Below are positions 45,877-53,593 of a stretch of 64,000 nucleotides of DNA, one piece after another (within the stretch, counting starts at the first letter, position 1; each line of letters starts with the position of its first letter). The stretch covers positions 1 to 64,000 of the forward strand of contig SCVB01000006.1 in assembly GCA_004296955.1 (NCBI GenBank). The letters are read 5' to 3'. Below the pieces are notes generated by a model that was not told the DNA's origin, ran no database searches, and saw only the letters and a list, made by a program, of their open reading frames with translations. The DNA comes from Brevundimonas sp. Lineage in GTDB: Bacteria; Pseudomonadota; Alphaproteobacteria; Caulobacterales; Caulobacteraceae. Made by a program: the position numbers and the translations under genes.

Positions 45877-46068
45877 TCAGGCGGTCCGGGCGATCGCGCG
45901 CGCCGAGCGGCGGCGCGCCAGGTCATGCCGGACAGCCCGAAGGAGAACGCCAACGCCGGACGCCACGCCCTGGACGTCGAACGACTGCATGTCGCCGTCC
46001 CGCTCGCGGGCGAACCAGTTGGACAGACGAAGTTTGCGGTTGTTGCGTCTCGGGATCGTGCCGAACAT
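45877..46068 (-). CDS. Small basic protein, 63 residues
   Basis: The ATG at 46068 follows GGAGG at a slightly long spacing. The product is basic and soluble (MFGTIPRRNNRKLRLS, then NWFARERDGDMQSFDVQGVASG and a helical basic end). The region 45861-46148 would otherwise be empty, and this is the only open frame in it with a ribosome binding site and a coherent composition. I do not recognise a family, so the call is tentative. Confidence 0.4.
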   Translation of the reverse strand: MFGTIPRRNNRKLRLSNWFARERDGDMQSFDVQGVASGVGVLLRAVRHDLARRRSARAIARTA

Positions 46069-46148
46069 TCTGAATAGCGCCTCCAAGCGCTGCCGACAGA
46101 CGGAACCCGTCCGCAGAACATTGGTTGCGTGAGCAGAGGGCCGGCGGC

Positions 46149-46445
46149 TCAGCCGCCCGAGGTGAAACTCACGCTCAGCCGGGCCGCTATGGCCGCCTTG
46201 CTGACCTCCGCGACGTCCTCGCTGGTCGCAGGACCGGCGACCGTGAAGGTGACCCGGGATTCGCCCGGCGCCGTCTGCTGCGTCCCGGCGACCGAGAGGC
46301 CCGGGCGGCGCTCGACCTGGGTCCGGACGAAGCGTTCCACCTCGGCGGACGGGCCGCTGACGGACAGGCTCGATCCGGGGGATGATTGGGTGCAACCCGC
46401 GAGCGCCAGGATGCAGATGGCCGCGGCCCGAGCCCGAAAATGCAT
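46149..46445 (-). CDS. Small lipoprotein, 98 residues
   Basis: The ATG at 46445 begins a signal peptide with a clear lipobox (RARAAAICILALAGC). The mature part is mainly beta-strand and helix (SGPSAEVERFVRTQVERRP, VTFTVAGPATSEDVAEVSKAAIAARL) and resembles a small domain of the kind found in envelope lipoproteins. I do not recognise the family. It lies downstream of the J-domain gene on the same strand, 66 bases away, and might be co-transcribed. Confidence 0.65.
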   Translation of the reverse strand: MHFRARAAAICILALAGCTQSSPGSSLSVSGPSAEVERFVRTQVERRPGLSVAGTQQTAPGESRVTFTVAGPATSEDVAEVSKAAIAARLSVSFTSGG

Positions 46446-46511
46446 TGAAACCCCGCTGAACGCCTTACAAGTCCAGATTGTCACGGGGCCGCCGCTGCAA
46501 CAAGGCCGGTC

Positions 46512-47183
46512 TCAGGCCAGGCCGGCCTTCTTCAGCGTCTTGTAGGCCTTGATGACGTTCTGCAGCTTGGCCTCGGCCCCGCGGTCGCCCTTGTTCAGGT
46601 CGGGGTGAAAGCGCTTCAGCATCTCGTGATAGCGGGCCTTGATCGCCGCCTTGGGGGTGCGGGCGTCGAGGTCGAGATCCGCCAGGGCCGCGCGCTCCAG
46701 CTTGCCGAGTCGCAGGCCGTCCTCGCCGTCGGGACTGGCCTGTTCGCGCGTGCGGCGGCCGAACAGGCCGAAACTGTCCTGCCAGCTGCCGGCCCCCTTG
46801 GTATTGGCCGTGCCCATCTTCGAGGCGAAGGCGGCGGCCTCGCGGCTGAACTTTCCAGCTTTCATTTCCCAGGTCGGGCGGCCGCCGGTCATGGCCTCGT
46901 TCTCCTTGGCCGCGCGGACCTCGCCGTCGCTCATGCCGGCGTAGAAATTCCAGCCCTTATTGTACTCGCCGGCGTGCCGTTGGCAGAAGTCATAGAAGTC
47001 GTTGAGCCGCTCGCGCGACTTGGGCGCCCGGGCCGTGGCGGCCTGGCGGCAGTCGGGCCACTGGCAGGGCTTCTCGCCCGGCTTCAGATGCAGGACGTCG
47101 GCCTCCGCCGCCTCCTCTTCGGGGCGGGGCGGCTTGATCCGCATATCCTTGAAGCGGGGCTTGTATTCAAACTCTGACGACAT
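46512..47183 (-). CDS. J-domain protein with an N-terminal cysteine-rich part
   Basis: This is a 223-residue protein. The J domain is at the C-terminus (about 160-223) with the HPD motif (MLKRFHPDLNKGDRGAE) and the preceding helix AAIKARYHEM. The N-terminal part (about 1-130) has a CQWPDCRQAATA pair and FYDFCQRHAGEYNKGWNF, which look like a small metal-binding or zinc-finger-like unit. It is transcribed divergently from bolA, 45 bases apart, and this pair is usually found next to cobS in alphaproteobacteria. It should stimulate a DnaK-type chaperone; the client is unknown. The ATG at 47183 is preferred to longer open frames upstream. Confidence 0.85.
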   Translation of the reverse strand: MSSEFEYKPRFKDMRIKPPRPEEEAAEADVLHLKPGEKPCQWPDCRQAATARAPKSRERLNDFYDFCQRHAGEYNKGWNFYAGMSDGEVRAAKENEAMTGGRPTWEMKAGKFSREAAAFASKMGTANTKGAGSWQDSFGLFGRRTREQASPDGEDGLRLGKLERAALADLDLDARTPKAAIKARYHEMLKRFHPDLNKGDRGAEAKLQNVIKAYKTLKKAGLA

Positions 47184-47228
47184 CGGTGCAAGTGTAGGGT
47201 CGAATTGGTCACCAACAAGGACACACCG

Positions 47229-47531
47229 ATGCCGGAAGGCCCGATTGCGACGATTATCCGGGAAAAGCTCACGATCGGCCTCGCGCCGGAGCGGCTGGAG
47301 ATCGAGGACGACAGCGCGCGGCACGCCGGCCACCATCATGAGGGCGGGATGGACGCCCGGCCGGGCGGCGAGAGCCACTTCAACCTGATCGTCGTTTCGG
47401 CCGCCTTCGAGGGTCAGGGACGGCTGCAGCGCCAGCGGGCGATCCACGCCCTGCTGGCTTCGGAATTGGCCGGGCCGGTGCACGCCCTGGCGATCCGGGC
47501 CCTGACCCCACAGGAGGCCGCCGCCGCATGA
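47229..47531 (+). CDS. BolA family protein
   Basis: This 100-residue protein has the BolA fold (GPIATIIREKLTIGLAPERLEIEDDS, FNLIVVSAAFEGQGRLQRQRAIHALLA). HHHEGGMDARPGGESHFN contains the conserved His near residue 60 that helps bind a 2Fe-2S cluster with a monothiol glutaredoxin. I take the ATG at 47229 (AAGGA before it). BolA proteins act in iron-sulfur handling and stress-related morphology. Its stop codon lies inside the first of two palindromes at 47528-47567. Confidence 0.9.
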   Translation: MPEGPIATIIREKLTIGLAPERLEIEDDSARHAGHHHEGGMDARPGGESHFNLIVVSAAFEGQGRLQRQRAIHALLASELAGPVHALAIRALTPQEAAAA

Positions 47532-47567
47532 CGTTCCACGAACGTCATTCATGACGGAACCGTCATG
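47528..47567. promoter_or_regulatory. Two adjacent palindromes between bolA and the hybrid kinase gene
   Basis: The first dyad is ATGACGTTC-CAC-GAACGTCAT (47528-47548, perfect nine-base arms). The second is CATGACGG-AA-CCGTCATG (47550-47567, perfect eight-base arms). Both share the half-site ATGACG, with the two centres about 20 bases apart. This layout suggests a cooperatively bound regulator upstream of the kinase gene at 47630, or a double hairpin after bolA. Confidence 0.55.
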
Positions 47568-47629
47568 TTCATCTCGTCTTAGAATCTTGGCCCTAGCGTC
47601 CCGGTCGGGGTTAATGAGGGCTGGGCGCA

Positions 47630-49450
47630 ATGGTTGAATCCGACGGCATCGTCAAGTCGACCACTGGCGAGCCCGGAGCCGGCGAAGCCGCGCAGGCGCT
47701 GCGCGCGATTCTGCAGACCCAGTATCTCCGCTATCTGATCATCGGCACCTGGGCCCTCGGCCTGCTGGCGACCGTCGGCGTATCCAGCGCCCTGCTGTGG
47801 TTCGTCGGCACCATCGCCGCCGGCGCCATCCGGGGCGCGGTCGAGAAGCGCATCAGCGAGCGCGTCGGCACGGGCTGGGGCCTGGTGTTCCCGGCTGTCG
47901 CCACCGCCACCACCGCCGCCTGGGCCACGGCTCCCCTGATCGCCTGGTATTCCGGCCATCCGTTCGGCCCGGCCCTGGCCGCGACCCTGCTGGTCTGCGG
48001 CTATGTGCTGGTCTTCTCGCAGCTGCGCAGTTCGCCGCGGCAGGCCCTGGTCATCTCGTCGCCCTATGGCGTGGCGGCCTCGATCATCCTGATCAGCATG
48101 TGGGGCGGGCCGCTGTTCTGGCCGTTCCTGTCGATCCTGCCCCTGGCCGGTTCGGGCCTGGTGGTGCTGGTGATGATGACCATGCTGCGCGAGGAGCGGA
48201 TCCGCGCCTTCCAGGAGCATCAGGCGCATCTGATCGAGGAGCTTGAGGCCGCGCGCGACAAGGCCAACGCCGCCAACGACGCCAAGTCCAACTTCCTCGG
48301 CGTCATCTCGCACGAGCTGCGCACGCCGATGAACGGCGTGCTGGGCGCCGCCCAGCTGCTGGGCGCGACCCGGCTGGAGCCGGCCCAGCGCGAATATCTG
48401 TCGATCATCCGCAACTCGGGCGACAATCTGCTGAGCCTGCTCAACGACATCCTCGACATGACCAAGATCGAGGCCGGCAAGATGACCTTCGAGGTCGTCG
48501 ACGTCTCGATCGAGGATCTGCACAAGCGCGTCACCGGGCCGTTCCAGGCCCAGGCCGAGGCCAAGGGCCTGACCTTCAACGCCCGCTTCGAGGGCGACAT
48601 CCCGGCCGTGGTGCGCGGCGATCCGCTGCGCGTCTGCCAGGTGATCCACAACCTGCTCTCCAACGCCGTCAAATTCACCGACAAGGGCGAGGTCGCCTAT
48701 GTTGTCCGCGGCGAGCGGCTGGAGAACGACCGGGTCCGCTTCGATTTCGAGGTCACCGATTCCGGCGCCGGCATCGCGCCGGAGGATCTGGCGCGGCTGT
48801 TCCAGCCCTTCACCCAGGTCGACGCCTCGTCGACGCGTCGCTTCGGCGGCACCGGCCTGGGCCTGACCATCTCGCGCCGCATGGCCAATATCATGAACGG
48901 CGACATCAGCGTCGTCTCGACCCTGGGCGAGGGGTCGACCTTCACCTTCTCGGTCGCGGCTGATGTGGTCGAATGGACCCGCCAGGCGGCGGCGGAGCCG
49001 ATCCACGCGGAGGTCAAGGACGGTCGGGCGCTGAGCGTGCTGGTGGTCGAGGACCATCCGGTCAACCGCATGATCCTCGAGGCCTGGATGGGGTCGGCGG
49101 GCCATACCTCGGCCACCGCCGAGAACGGGCAGATCGCCATCGAGGCCGCGGGCGAGCAGCGCTTCGACCTGATCATCATGGATGTGAACATGCCGGTCAT
49201 GGACGGCCTGACCGCGACGCGGGCGATCCGCGCCGGCGCCGGACCGAACCAGGACACGCCCATCGTCGTGCTGTCGGCCTCGGCCCGCAGCGAGGACCAT
49301 GCCGCGGGACTGGACGCCGGGGCCGACGCCTATCTGAACAAGCCGATCGACTTCGCCGCCCTGGCGGTGGTGATGAACCGCGTCGGCGGCGGCCGCCCGG
49401 CCGTCCGGGCGCTGGTCGAAAGCGGCGAGACGGCGGCCGCGGCCGCCTGA
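47630..49450 (+). CDS. Hybrid histidine kinase with membrane sensor and receiver domain
   Basis: This is a 606-residue protein with six or so hydrophobic segments in the first 190 residues and no obvious periplasmic sensor domain. A coiled-coil region (EELEAARDKANAAND) leads to the kinase core: SHELRTPMNGVLGAAQLL near residue 226, N-box HNLLSNAVKFTDKGE, G boxes DSGAGIAPEDL and GGTGLGLTISRRM. A C-terminal receiver domain (about 468-590) has VVEDHPVNRM, phospho-acceptor Asp in IIMDVNMPVMDG near 517, and a Lys in YLNKPIDF. It likely feeds a phosphotransferase protein encoded elsewhere. The pair of palindromes lies upstream. Confidence 0.92.
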   Translation: MVESDGIVKSTTGEPGAGEAAQALRAILQTQYLRYLIIGTWALGLLATVGVSSALLWFVGTIAAGAIRGAVEKRISERVGTGWGLVFPAVATATTAAWATAPLIAWYSGHPFGPALAATLLVCGYVLVFSQLRSSPRQALVISSPYGVAASIILISMWGGPLFWPFLSILPLAGSGLVVLVMMTMLREERIRAFQEHQAHLIEELEAARDKANAANDAKSNFLGVISHELRTPMNGVLGAAQLLGATRLEPAQREYLSIIRNSGDNLLSLLNDILDMTKIEAGKMTFEVVDVSIEDLHKRVTGPFQAQAEAKGLTFNARFEGDIPAVVRGDPLRVCQVIHNLLSNAVKFTDKGEVAYVVRGERLENDRVRFDFEVTDSGAGIAPEDLARLFQPFTQVDASSTRRFGGTGLGLTISRRMANIMNGDISVVSTLGEGSTFTFSVAADVVEWTRQAAAEPIHAEVKDGRALSVLVVEDHPVNRMILEAWMGSAGHTSATAENGQIAIEAAGEQRFDLIIMDVNMPVMDGLTATRAIRAGAGPNQDTPIVVLSASARSEDHAAGLDAGADAYLNKPIDFAALAVVMNRVGGGRPAVRALVESGETAAAAA

Positions 49451-49584
49451 GCCGGGGCCAATAGCGTTCAAAAGGCGACCGCCTTGTGAACCCCGGATGA
49501 GCAACGACGTTCAGACCCGGCTCAACCGCCCGGTCCCAGAGTGCGGGCAAGTCGAAATCCTTCGGCCGCACCTGGAGACCTCTG

Positions 49585-50112
49585 ATGAAGAAGTTCCTCA
49601 CCGCCGCCATCGCCGCCACGCTCGCCATGAGCTCGATGGGCGTGGCCACCGCCGCCGAAGCCCAGTCGCGCGGTCACCAAGAACAGCGCCACGATCGCCG
49701 CGACGACCGTCGTGACGACCGTAACGACCGCCGCGAGGAGCGCCGTGACGAGCGCCGTGAAGACCGTCGCGACAATCGCAGCGATCGCCGCGAATGGCGC
49801 CAGGACAATCGCGACGACCGTCGCGAGTATCGTCAGGACCAACGCGCCTACGGCCGCTGGCAGCAGTCGCAGCGCCGCTACAATGCGGGCCGATACTACG
49901 CCCCGCGCGGCTACCAGCAGCGTGACTGGTCCTATGGTCAGCGGATGCCGTCCTACTACCGCTCGAACCAGTATGTCGTGAACGACTACAATCGTTACGG
50001 CCTGCGCGCCCCGCCCCGCGGCTATCACTATGTCCGCAGCGGCAATGACGTGGTCCTCGCCGCCATCGCCGGCGGCCTGATCACCGCCGTGATCGCCGGC
50101 CTGTTCAACTAA
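49585..50112 (+). CDS. RcnB-family periplasmic protein
   Basis: This 175-residue protein begins with a signal peptide (residues 1-27, ending AEAQS). It then has a highly charged, low-complexity region of RR-D/E units (about 33-85) encoded by a CGACGACCG-like repeat. The C-terminal RcnB-like domain (YVVNDYNRYGLRAPPRGYHYVRSGNDVVL) and a hydrophobic tail complete it. RcnB-type proteins are periplasmic and linked to nickel/cobalt homeostasis in some bacteria; here the metal role is not shown. A strong terminator follows. Confidence 0.85.
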   Translation: MKKFLTAAIAATLAMSSMGVATAAEAQSRGHQEQRHDRRDDRRDDRNDRREERRDERREDRRDNRSDRREWRQDNRDDRREYRQDQRAYGRWQQSQRRYNAGRYYAPRGYQQRDWSYGQRMPSYYRSNQYVVNDYNRYGLRAPPRGYHYVRSGNDVVLAAIAGGLITAVIAGLFN

Positions 50113-50134
50113 AGGCCTGCGTCCGACCCGAAAA

Positions 50135-50165
50135 GCGCCCCGCAGGGAAACCTGCGGGGCGTTTT
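50135..50165 (+). terminator. Intrinsic terminator after the RcnB-like gene
   Basis: CGCCCCGCAGG (50136-50146) pairs with CCTGCGGGGCG (50151-50161) around a GAAA tetraloop, followed by TTTT. Confidence 0.88.
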
Positions 50166-50198
50166 CCGTTTGCCTTCGACAGGGTTAGACGGATTTCG

Positions 50199-51911
50199 AT
50201 GCGCGCCTTCGCCGAATTGCTGGACCGTCTGTCCCTGACCGCGTCGCGCAACGCCAAGCTGGTGCTGCTGCGGGACTATCTGCGGGTCACGCCTGATCCG
50301 GACCGGGGCTGGGCGCTGGCGGCGCTGACCGGCGATCTGACCTTCGACGCCGCCAAGCCGGCGATGATCCGCAAGGCGGTCTCCGCGCGCGTCGATCCGG
50401 TGCTGTTCGGCTGGTCCTACGACTATGTCGGCGACCTGGCCGAGACCGTGGCGCTGATCTGGCCCGGCGATCCCGACCACCGCGCCAATCGTGAGCCGCA
50501 GCTGGGCGAGGTGGTTGATGCGCTGCAGGCGGCGGGCCGTGGCGAGGTCCAGGGTCTGCTGGAGGGATGGCTGAACGCGCTGGAGCCCAAGGGGCGCTGG
50601 GCCCTGCTCAAGCTGATGACCGGCGGACTGAGGGTCGGCCTGTCGGCGCGGCTGGCCCGGACGGCGGCGGCGATGATGCGGCCGGAACGGCGCAGCGAGC
50701 CGCCGGAGCCTGACGGCGGCGAGACGACGACGCCCCTCACGCCGGTCGGCGTGTCCGACATCGAGGAGATCTGGCATGCCTTGGCGCCGCCCTACGCCGA
50801 TCTGTTCGCCTGGCTGGAGGGGCGGACCGAGCGGCCGAGCGGCGATGCCCCGGGCCGCTTCCGGCCCGTGATGCTGGCGGTCGCGCTCGACGAGGCCGTG
50901 GACTTCGACCGGCTCGACCCGGCCGACTACGCCGCCGAATGGAAATGGGACGGCATCCGCGTGCAGGCGGTGCGCGAGGACGGGGTCGAGAAGCTGTATT
51001 CCCGAACCGGCGACGAGATTTCCGGCGCCTTCGCCGACGTCATGGCCGGGCTCGACTTCGAGGGCGCGGTCGACGGCGAACTGGTGGTCTGGCGCGCCGA
51101 TGAAACCAGGGGAGGGGCCGTGGCCCCCTTCGGCGACCTGCAGCAGCGGCTGAATCGCAAGTCCGTGGATGCGAAGATGATGGCGGCCTTTCCGGCGGCC
51201 ATCGTGGCCTATGACCTGCTGGCGCAGGACGGGGAGGATCTGAGGGCCCTGCCGCTGCGCGAGCGGCGGGCGCGGCTGGAGGCGCTGGCGGCCGAGTCCG
51301 GCGGCGACCGGCTGCATCTGTCGCCCCTGGTCGGCGCCGACGGCTGGGACGCCCTTGCGCGGCTGCGCGCCGATCCGCCGGTGGGGGCCGCGGCCGAGGG
51401 GCTGATGCTGAAACGCTGGGACAGCGCCTATGTCGCCGGCCGGCCCAAGGGGCCGTGGTTCAAGTGGAAGCGCGATCCGCACGTCATCGACGCTGTTCTG
51501 ATGTACGCCCAGCGCGGCCACGGAAAGCGGTCCAGCTTCTATTCCGACTACACCTTTGGGGTCTGGACCGAGGCGGGGGCCCTGACCCCGGTGGGCAAGG
51601 CCTATTTCGGCTTCACCGACGAGGAGCTGAAACAGCTCGACAAATTCGTCCGCGACCACACGGTCGAGCGTTTCGGCCCGGTGCGGTCGGTGCGGGCCGA
51701 GCGCGACTTCGGCCTGGTGCTGGAGATCGCCTTCGAGGGACTGAACCGGTCGACGCGGCACAAGTCCGGCGTGGCCATGCGATTTCCGCGCGTCAGCCGC
51801 ATCCGCTGGGACAAGCCGGCCCGCGAGGCGGCGACCCTCGACGACGTCATGGACCTGCTCGACGCGATCGAGAGCGGCGGCGGGCGGATCGCTCAGCCGC
51901 CCGGCGGCTGA
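50199..51911 (+). CDS. ATP-dependent DNA ligase (PP_1105-like, LigB/LigC-type)
   Basis: This 570-residue enzyme has an N-terminal helical DNA-binding part (about 1-160). The adenylation domain has motif I EWKWDGIRVQ near residue 250 (catalytic Lys in KWDG), motif III DGELVVW near 288, motif IV EGLMLKR near 400 and motif V KWKRDPH near 425. An OB-fold domain follows. This is the family that often forms a DNA-damage module with an exonuclease and a helicase. Those partners are not adjacent here. The end overlaps the convergent gene by 19 bases. It would seal nicks with ATP, probably in repair alongside the NAD-dependent LigA. Confidence 0.92.
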   Translation: MRAFAELLDRLSLTASRNAKLVLLRDYLRVTPDPDRGWALAALTGDLTFDAAKPAMIRKAVSARVDPVLFGWSYDYVGDLAETVALIWPGDPDHRANREPQLGEVVDALQAAGRGEVQGLLEGWLNALEPKGRWALLKLMTGGLRVGLSARLARTAAAMMRPERRSEPPEPDGGETTTPLTPVGVSDIEEIWHALAPPYADLFAWLEGRTERPSGDAPGRFRPVMLAVALDEAVDFDRLDPADYAAEWKWDGIRVQAVREDGVEKLYSRTGDEISGAFADVMAGLDFEGAVDGELVVWRADETRGGAVAPFGDLQQRLNRKSVDAKMMAAFPAAIVAYDLLAQDGEDLRALPLRERRARLEALAAESGGDRLHLSPLVGADGWDALARLRADPPVGAAAEGLMLKRWDSAYVAGRPKGPWFKWKRDPHVIDAVLMYAQRGHGKRSSFYSDYTFGVWTEAGALTPVGKAYFGFTDEELKQLDKFVRDHTVERFGPVRSVRAERDFGLVLEIAFEGLNRSTRHKSGVAMRFPRVSRIRWDKPAREAATLDDVMDLLDAIESGGGRIAQPPGG

Positions 51912-52510
51912 AGCCGGTCGCGCCAGGCGGGATCGCGCCCGGCGGTCAGGCCGCACAGCTGCAGGAAGCCGATCACCGGGACTGTGCGGGCGGGCGCGGG
52001 TCGGGCGAGGAACAGCTGCGCCGGCGCCTCGGCCCGGGCCATCAGCGGCAGGACCACCCAGCGGTCGGGGAAGCGGCGCACGTCGATATTGGGGTCGGCC
52101 TTCAGGTGCGGGCAATAGCGCAGCGAGCGGTCGACGCAGGCCCGGTGCAGGGGGGCGATGGCGCCGGCGTCGATCAGGACGCTGTCGTCGTCGAGGTCGG
52201 CCGGCAGCCGGTCGCCCCGCCCGCCCGCCCGAAGCGTCCCCGCCGCGACCGGGTGGGCCACCTGGGTCCAGCGGTCGTCCGCCGGAGTCGGCCCGCCGCA
52301 CATGGGGCACAGCATGTCGCGCACGGACAGCCGCTGACGGACGGCGTGGTTCTGGGAATAGAGCGGCTTGCCCAGGCCCGCGGCGTCGGCCTGGACGATG
52401 GCGAGGGCGCCGCCGACGGAAGGGCAGGGGCGCACGCCCAGGGTCGGCTCCCCGGTCCAGCTGGTGACCCACGGAACGTCGACGCCGACCTTCAATGGCG
52501 ATGGCTTCAT
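51893..52510 (-). CDS. Hypothetical CPMCG-containing protein, 205 residues
   Basis: This soluble protein has a conserved beginning (MKPSPLKVGVDVPWVTSWTGE). A Cys pair, MLCPMCGGPTPADDRW near residue 68, could be half of a zinc ribbon. RYCPHLKADPNIDVRRFPDRWVVLPLM follows in two parts, then FLQLCGLTAGRD near the end. The type is one I have seen as conserved hypothetical in Caulobacterales and Sphingomonadales, without known function. It overlaps the ligase gene tail by 19 bases. Confidence 0.65.
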   Translation of the reverse strand: MKPSPLKVGVDVPWVTSWTGEPTLGVRPCPSVGGALAIVQADAAGLGKPLYSQNHAVRQRLSVRDMLCPMCGGPTPADDRWTQVAHPVAAGTLRAGGRGDRLPADLDDDSVLIDAGAIAPLHRACVDRSLRYCPHLKADPNIDVRRFPDRWVVLPLMARAEAPAQLFLARPAPARTVPVIGFLQLCGLTAGRDPAWRDRLQPPGG

Positions 52511-52615
52511 CGGTTCCCCCTCCCGACCATCCTGCGCGGGGATGTCGCTGTCGTCGAGCAGCGTCTGAACGGCCGATGGGGTTCCAAATCAGGACGGAGG
52601 CGTTAGACCCGGCGC

Positions 52616-53590
52616 ATGTCGAGCCGCATCCCCACCCTGAACGACGCCCTGGCCGCCGGCGAGAAGGCCACCGCCGTCGACGCCGCCATGATCGCCAAGT
52701 TGACCGACATGGCCGGCGACTTCGCCGTCAATCTGGTGATCGCCCTCGTCATTCTGGTCGCGACCGTCCTGCTGTCGCGATGGGTCGCCGGGATCACGCG
52801 GCGGATGCTGTCGCGGGTCCGCGGCTTCCGCCACGACCAGACGGTGCTCAGCTTCGTCGTCCAGGTGGTGCGGGTCGTCGTCTATATCGTGGGCCTGATC
52901 GCCGTGCTGCAGCGGCTGGGGGTCCAGACGACCTCGATCATCGCTGTGCTGGGCGCGGCCTCCCTGGCGGTCGGTCTGGCGCTGCAGGGGACGCTGTCCA
53001 ACGTCGCGGCCGGGGTGCTGCTGCTGGTCCTGCGGCCCTACAAGGTCGGCGACGTCATCGATATCGGCGGGGTGGCCGGGTCGGTCCAGCGGCTGGACCT
53101 GTTCACCACCCAGATGTCGAACGCCAACAACCACAAGATCGTGGTCCCGAACGCCAAGGTGCTGGGCGATGTGATCCTGAACCTGTCCGGCCAGAAGACG
53201 CGCCGGGTCGAGATCAATTTCACCGTCGGCTATGGCGAGGACCTGAATGCGGCGCGGGCGGTCCTGGCCGGCGTGGCCGAGGCTCATGAGAAGGTGCTCG
53301 ACGACCCGGCGCCCTGGACCGGCGTGACCGGCCTGCTGGACAGCGCGGTGCAGATCACCCTGCAGGCCTGGGTCAAGTCGGACGACTGGTGGCAGACCCA
53401 GGCCGATCTGATGCAGGGCGGCAAGGAAGCCATCGACGCGGCGGGAATCGAGATTCCCTTCCCGCACCAGGTCGCGGTTCCCTATGGCGACGAGGACGTC
53501 ATGCCCGTCGTCACGGTTCGCACGGCGGAGCAGAAGCGGAAGGGCGCGCGGGCCGGGACGGACGCCGCGACGGATACGGAAGAGGGTTGA
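52616..53590 (+). CDS. MscS-type mechanosensitive channel
   Basis: This 324-residue protein has three transmembrane helices (about 35-58, 75-100, 103-128). The pore-lining TM3 (GAASLAVGLALQGTLSNVAAGVLLLVLRPYKVGD) is the typical MscS pattern. A cytosolic beta domain (about 135-270) carries FTTQMSNANNHKIVVPNAKVLG. It releases solutes on hypo-osmotic shock. The next gene starts within four bases of the stop, so the two may be co-transcribed. Confidence 0.93.
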   Translation: MSSRIPTLNDALAAGEKATAVDAAMIAKLTDMAGDFAVNLVIALVILVATVLLSRWVAGITRRMLSRVRGFRHDQTVLSFVVQVVRVVVYIVGLIAVLQRLGVQTTSIIAVLGAASLAVGLALQGTLSNVAAGVLLLVLRPYKVGDVIDIGGVAGSVQRLDLFTTQMSNANNHKIVVPNAKVLGDVILNLSGQKTRRVEINFTVGYGEDLNAARAVLAGVAEAHEKVLDDPAPWTGVTGLLDSAVQITLQAWVKSDDWWQTQADLMQGGKEAIDAAGIEIPFPHQVAVPYGDEDVMPVVTVRTAEQKRKGARAGTDAATDTEEG

Positions 53591-53593
53591 TCG

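Noticed and set aside
45867-46395. Longer minus-strand frames in the 45867-46395 region
   Set aside because: They run through the lipoprotein gene in another frame; only the short 63-residue frame with a ribosome binding site was kept.
47587-47615. TTGGCC-N17-GTTAAT as a promoter of the hybrid kinase gene
   Set aside because: Both boxes are poor and the transcript would begin about eight bases before the start codon; too weak to report.
50109-52472. Minus-strand open frame of 787 codons
   Set aside because: It spans the ligase gene, a terminator hairpin and part of another gene; low-complexity Pro/Arg/Ala/Gly sequence.
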